Source: Cyanobacteria bacterium OH_CBrB_359 (GTDB taxonomy: Bacteria > Cyanobacteriota > Vampirovibrionia > Gastranaerophilales > Gastranaerophilaceae). From it: a stretch of 64,000 nucleotides of DNA. Below the pieces are notes generated by a model that was not told the origin of the DNA, searched no databases, and saw nothing but the letters and a program-made list of their open reading frames with translations. This document shows positions 60,346-64,000 of the stretch, one piece after another. The DNA is taken from NCBI GenBank assembly GCA_023433065.1, contig JAEZET010000004.1, positions 992,001 through 1,056,000 on the forward strand, read 5' to 3'. Position numbers and translations under genes: made by a program. The stretch's first letter is position 1. The number at the start of each line of letters is the position of its first letter.

Positions 60346-63132
60346 TTATTCCTTGTTCATTCCACAGCATTTTTTATATTTTTTCCCGCTGCCACAAGGA
60401 CATAAATCATTTCTTCCAACCTTTGTGCTTGTTGCAGGAATATTTTGTGTCTCTTCATCGTAAGAAAAGCTCTCTGCAGCTTTTGACAACTCTGTTTCAA
60501 TGACCTCTTCATCAGCTTGATTAATAATCTGCACACCAAATTTTGTTCTAAATAAATGTCTTACAGTTTCGCTTTGAATTTCAAACATCATTTTATTAAA
60601 TAAATCATATGCTTCTCTTTTATATTCGATGAGAGGGTCTTTTTGACCATAAGCTCTTAAACCTATACCATCTCTAAGTATATCAATATTATGGAGGTGA
60701 TCTATCCATTTATTATCAATTACACGAAGTAAAATATCTCTTTCAATGTTTCTCATTACATTGTTGTCAGCGAAATATTCTTGTTTAACAAAATTTTGTT
60801 CATACTTTAACATTACATCGTTGTAAAAATCAACCGTCTTTTCTTCATGTTGTTTATAAGCGTCCTTTGCCAAATCAACAATTTTTTCATTAATAACATC
60901 ATATTTTAAATTTTGAACATCAGAAATAGATAAATGAGAAAGCTGAGGAATCATCGAATGAATCTCTCTCACAAGACCCTGTAAATCTTCTGTAATATAT
61001 TCTTCAGGCTGCATATCAGGTGCAATATAGCTTTTTAATATGCGGTCGACTTCTCTTTCTATCATGTAATTTATATCTTCAGAAAGGCTTTTACCAAGAA
61101 GAACTTTTCTTCTCTGATTATAAAATTTTTCTCTTTGTACATTCATAACATCATCATATTCAAGTACATGCTTTCTTATATCAAAGTGATAAGTTTCGAC
61201 CTTTTTTTGTGAACTTTGAATTTGTCTGGTAATTAATGGAGATTCAATAGCCATAGTCTCTTCAATATTTAAGGATTCCATAAGATTAAACACATGTTGA
61301 CCGCCAAATATTCTCATCAAATTATCTTCCAATGACAAGAAAAAGCGTGTAGAGCCAGGGTCTCCCTGCCTTGCAGCACGACCTCTTAACTGATTATCGA
61401 TTCTTCTTGATTCATGTCTTTCTGTACCTATGACATGAAGTCCTCCTAATTCAACTACCTTATTATGTTCAGCTTCTGTTATCTGTCTGGCTTCTTCTAA
61501 TGCTGCATTTTTCTTTGCTTCATAATCCGGGGTTTTATCTAATGTATAGCCCTTTGAATCAAGAATTTCTTTTGCCAAATACTCAGGATTTCCGCCTAGT
61601 AAAATATCAGTACCTCTTCCTGCCATATTTGTCGCAATAGTAACCGCAGCAAAACGCCCCGCTTGTGCAATTATGTAAGCTTCTTTTTCATGATGCTTTG
61701 CATTTAATATATTATGTTTAACGCCTCTTTTAGTTAAGTAAGCAGAAATAAGTTCTGATTTCTCAATACTAATTGTTCCGACCAAAACAGGGCGCCCTAT
61801 TTTATTCATTTCGATAATTTCATCTACTACTGATAAAAATTTTTGCTTTTCAGTTTTGTATATTACATCAGGTAGATCTTTTCTTATATCTATTTTATTT
61901 GTAGGGATTGAAGTTACTTCAAGATTATATATTTTACCGAATTCAGCCTCTTCAGTCATCGCTGTACCTGTCATACCGGAGAGCTTTGGGTACAATCTAA
62001 ATAGATTTTGAAAAGTAATACTGGCCAGAGTCTGTGTTTCATCTTGGATTTTCAAATTTTCTTTAGCTTCAACGGCTTGATGTAAACCGTCTGACCATCT
62101 TCTTCCTTCCATTAAACGTCCGGTGAACTCATCTACAATCATAACTTCGCCGTTACGAATAACATAATCAGTATCTTTATTAAATAGTTCTTTTGCTTTA
62201 AGCGCTTGAAGCAAATGGTGGGCATATTGTTGGGAAATATCAAATAAATCAGTTATATTTAAGATTTCTTGGGCTTTATCAATTCCATCTTCAGACAGAA
62301 TTATATTTTTATTTTTTTCATCAATTTCATAATGGGCATCTTTTTCAAGTTGAGGAGCAACTTTAGCCATAGTCCTATACAATTCTGCTGATTTTTCCAG
62401 TCTGCCACTTATTATAAGAGGAGTTCTGGCTTCATCAATAAGAATACTGTCAACTTCATCAATAATTGCAAAATTATATGGTCTTTGTACCTGTTGTTCA
62501 AGGCTACCGGCCATATTATCTCTTAAATAATCGAAACCGAATTCATTATTAGTTCCGTATGTTATATCACATAAATAGGCTGATTTTTTATCTTCAAAAT
62601 CAAATTCGCTTCTATTTGACAATATTACCCCAACAGTTAGACCTAAAAATTTAAATATTCTTCCCATCCATTCACTGTCACGCTTTGCTAAATAATCATT
62701 AACAGTAACAATGTGAACACCTTTGCCTGCCAATGCATTAAGGTAAGCAGGTAGGGTGGCAACTAGGGTTTTTCCTTCTCCGGTTCTCATTTCGGAAATA
62801 TGTCCTTCGTGTAAAAACACACCGCCTACTAACTGGACATCAAAATGCCTCATATTTAAGACTCTTTTACCAGCCTCTCTAACAGTGGCAAAAGCTTCAG
62901 GTAAAATTGCATCTAATGCTTCTTTTTCCAGAATTTTATCTTTTGAAGGCTCATTGGAAACCTGTCGCTTTGACAAAATATCTTTGAATTCTAAAGTTTT
63001 ATTTGCTAATTCAGCATCTGATAGTTTTGAGAAATCTTCTTCCAAAGCATTAATGTGGTCAACTATCGGCATTATTTTTTTTATATTTTTTTCATTTGGA
63101 TTCCCAAGTAATTTAAGTAATAGATTAATCAT
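60346..63132 (-). CDS. secA: Protein translocase ATPase SecA
   Basis: SecA drives proteins through SecYEG. Of 928 residues, the first nucleotide-binding domain has SEMRTGEGKTLVATLPAYL (Walker A, 118-122), VHIVTVNDYLAKRDSEWMG and FAIIDEVDSILIDEARTPLI (Walker B). Later come FTGRLMEGRRWSDGLHQAVE, TNMAGRGTDILLGGNPEY, HESRRIDNQLRGRAARQGDPG and a C-terminal zinc site GRNDLCPCGSGKKYKKCCG for SecB or ribosome contact. It is full length and apparently intact. waaA follows closely. Confidence 0.98.
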   Translation of the reverse strand: MINLLLKLLGNPNEKNIKKIMPIVDHINALEEDFSKLSDAELANKTLEFKDILSKRQVSNEPSKDKILEKEALDAILPEAFATVREAGKRVLNMRHFDVQLVGGVFLHEGHISEMRTGEGKTLVATLPAYLNALAGKGVHIVTVNDYLAKRDSEWMGRIFKFLGLTVGVILSNRSEFDFEDKKSAYLCDITYGTNNEFGFDYLRDNMAGSLEQQVQRPYNFAIIDEVDSILIDEARTPLIISGRLEKSAELYRTMAKVAPQLEKDAHYEIDEKNKNIILSEDGIDKAQEILNITDLFDISQQYAHHLLQALKAKELFNKDTDYVIRNGEVMIVDEFTGRLMEGRRWSDGLHQAVEAKENLKIQDETQTLASITFQNLFRLYPKLSGMTGTAMTEEAEFGKIYNLEVTSIPTNKIDIRKDLPDVIYKTEKQKFLSVVDEIIEMNKIGRPVLVGTISIEKSELISAYLTKRGVKHNILNAKHHEKEAYIIAQAGRFAAVTIATNMAGRGTDILLGGNPEYLAKEILDSKGYTLDKTPDYEAKKNAALEEARQITEAEHNKVVELGGLHVIGTERHESRRIDNQLRGRAARQGDPGSTRFFLSLEDNLMRIFGGQHVFNLMESLNIEETMAIESPLITRQIQSSQKKVETYHFDIRKHVLEYDDVMNVQREKFYNQRRKVLLGKSLSEDINYMIEREVDRILKSYIAPDMQPEEYITEDLQGLVREIHSMIPQLSHLSISDVQNLKYDVINEKIVDLAKDAYKQHEEKTVDFYNDVMLKYEQNFVKQEYFADNNVMRNIERDILLRVIDNKWIDHLHNIDILRDGIGLRAYGQKDPLIEYKREAYDLFNKMMFEIQSETVRHLFRTKFGVQIINQADEEVIETELSKAAESFSYDEETQNIPATSTKVGRNDLCPCGSGKKYKKCCGMNKE

Positions 63133-63180
63133 TATTAATTTAATATCCCTGCAAGTCTTAATTCATTTATTTATACTGAT

Positions 63181-63189
63181 ATTATCACA
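63181..63189 (-). promoter_or_regulatory. Possible extended -10 element for secA
   Basis: Read leftward, TGTGATAAT fits an extended -10 (TGnGATAAT) and would give a leader of about 40 bases before the secA ATG. There is no good -35 hexamer at the proper distance. Confidence 0.3.
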
Positions 63190-63215
63190 TAAATAAATTT
63201 TTTAAAGGGAAACGA

Positions 63216-63245
63216 TTGACCAAAAGGCTATAAATAAAAGATAAT
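63216..63245 (+). promoter_or_regulatory. Promoter for the MscS-family gene
   Basis: TTGACC (63216-63221) and GATAAT (63240-63245) are separated by 18 bases. They lie about 40 bases before the ATG at 63286, which has a strong ribosome-binding site (AAAGGAGACATCATG). Confidence 0.5.
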
Positions 63246-63285
63246 AAAATGATTAAGTATTATATAACAAGTTAAAGGAGACATC

Positions 63286-64000
63286 ATGATTAATGATAGC
63301 AACATTTTTTCACAAATATGTAAACCGGATTTGCCTGCAATAATAAACTCTAACGTTTTTTTTGTAATAATTTCTGTTATAGTATTTTTCGTTTTAGTGA
63401 AAATGTCACATAAAATTATTGGCAGACTAACAGCAGAACTTTCTTCTCACAACGAAGATTATGAATTCAAAAAGCAAATTGAGACAATCAAGCATGTTAT
63501 TTGCTCGAGCATCGACTTTGCTATTTTAATAATAATTTTAATGCTTATTTTAAATAAAATTGGAGTAGATATAAGACCTATTTTAACAGCTGCTGGAGTT
63601 TTAGGTGTAGCTGTAGGTTTCGGGGCAAAGAGATTTGTTGAAGATATTATAACCGGGCTTATCATATTATTTGAGGGTCAAATCAGAGTCGGAGATGTTG
63701 TAGAAATAAGTGGGAAAACAGGAACAGTTGAAAATTTTAACTTAAAAATGGTTGTACTTAGAGATATTAATGGTACTGTTCACTACATAAGAAACGGAAT
63801 GATTGATGTTGTTTCGAACCTTACAAGAGATTATTCTTATTATACTCTTGATTTAAGAGTTTCATACAACAAGAATATTGACTTTATAACCCAAACTCTT
63901 GAAAAAGTATTTAAAGAAGAGCTTATGACAAACCAAACTTTTTCTAAAAATATTTTATCTGATCTCGAAATTCTCGGAATTGATAAATTTTCATCAACTG
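63286..64000 (+). CDS. MscS-family mechanosensitive channel (runs off the right edge)
   Basis: About 238 residues are visible before the window ends. Two transmembrane helices (about 21-38 and 74-92) precede the pore helix and gate region ILTAAGVLGVAVGFGAKRFV, the glycine- and alanine-rich TM3 of MscS. The beta domain follows: IRVGDVVEISGKTGTVENFN, with HYIRNGMIDVVSNLTRDYSY. These channels open under membrane tension and release osmolytes. The C-terminal domain is outside the window. Confidence 0.92.
   Translation, partial: MINDSNIFSQICKPDLPAIINSNVFFVIISVIVFFVLVKMSHKIIGRLTAELSSHNEDYEFKKQIETIKHVICSSIDFAILIIILMLILNKIGVDIRPILTAAGVLGVAVGFGAKRFVEDIITGLIILFEGQIRVGDVVEISGKTGTVENFNLKMVVLRDINGTVHYIRNGMIDVVSNLTRDYSYYTLDLRVSYNKNIDFITQTLEKVFKEELMTNQTFSKNILSDLEILGIDKFSST

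Overview
The window is AT-rich, densely coded chromosome with no mobile-element genes and no CRISPR array. It most resembles a non-photosynthetic relative of Cyanobacteria (Vampirovibrionia/Melainabacteria, probably the gut order Gastranaerophilales). Three genes have their closest remembered counterparts in cyanobacteria: a Ycf23/DUF561 protein (17250-18008), a DprA-like SLOG protein (29093-29653), and an ArgZ/AgrE-type arginine dihydrolase split over two genes (8750-9780). No photosynthesis gene is present. A Kdo transferase, a TolC protein and lipoprotein-type signals point to a double-membrane envelope. The assignment comes from recognised families, not from a search.

Layout. 1-10 kb: pgm and pgi (glucose phosphate interconversion), a GGDEF protein, a radical SAM protein, an HgdB-like protein, a DUF262 protein, a TolC-type exporter subunit, the split arginine dihydrolase, and the wreck of a GNAT acetyltransferase. 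10-19 kb: lineage-specific proteins, a B12-radical SAM enzyme, an orphan GHKL ATPase beside tRNA-Val and tRNA-Lys, tRNA-Asn, pdxJ, ycf23 and an orphan OLD-type TOPRIM protein. 19-33 kb: an orphan peptide-binding lipoprotein, nfeD-SPFH, miaB, ppiC-pepP-trmH, pcrA, the SLOG protein, and a methyltransferase/SGNH/FAD-oxidoreductase operon. 33-43 kb: a NarL-type regulator behind an array of repeated sites, dprA-topA-aroE, and an operon lysA-cdaA-eda-like-gcvPB. 43-64 kb: radical SAM and uvrC, thiG, a SNF2 helicase, ruvA-glgA, several exported proteins, a glycosyltransferase, rpsF-ssb-rpsR, waaA, secA and the start of a MscS channel.

How the genes fit together. Pgi, Pgm and GlgA belong to glucose-1-phosphate and glycogen metabolism. 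DprA, TopA, RuvA, UvrC, PcrA and SSB serve DNA repair and uptake. GGDEF, CdaA and the NarL regulator are separate signalling inputs. The most unusual signal is a short N-terminal segment ending in a VxFG, AFKG or PSFK-like motif. It occurs in at least seven otherwise unrelated proteins, including Pgi and Pgm, where it is an extension that ordinary homologues lack. It looks like a lineage-wide address tag of unknown purpose.

Start codons were moved where a clear Shine-Dalgarno sequence and an internal ATG argued for it. Residue positions were counted by hand.
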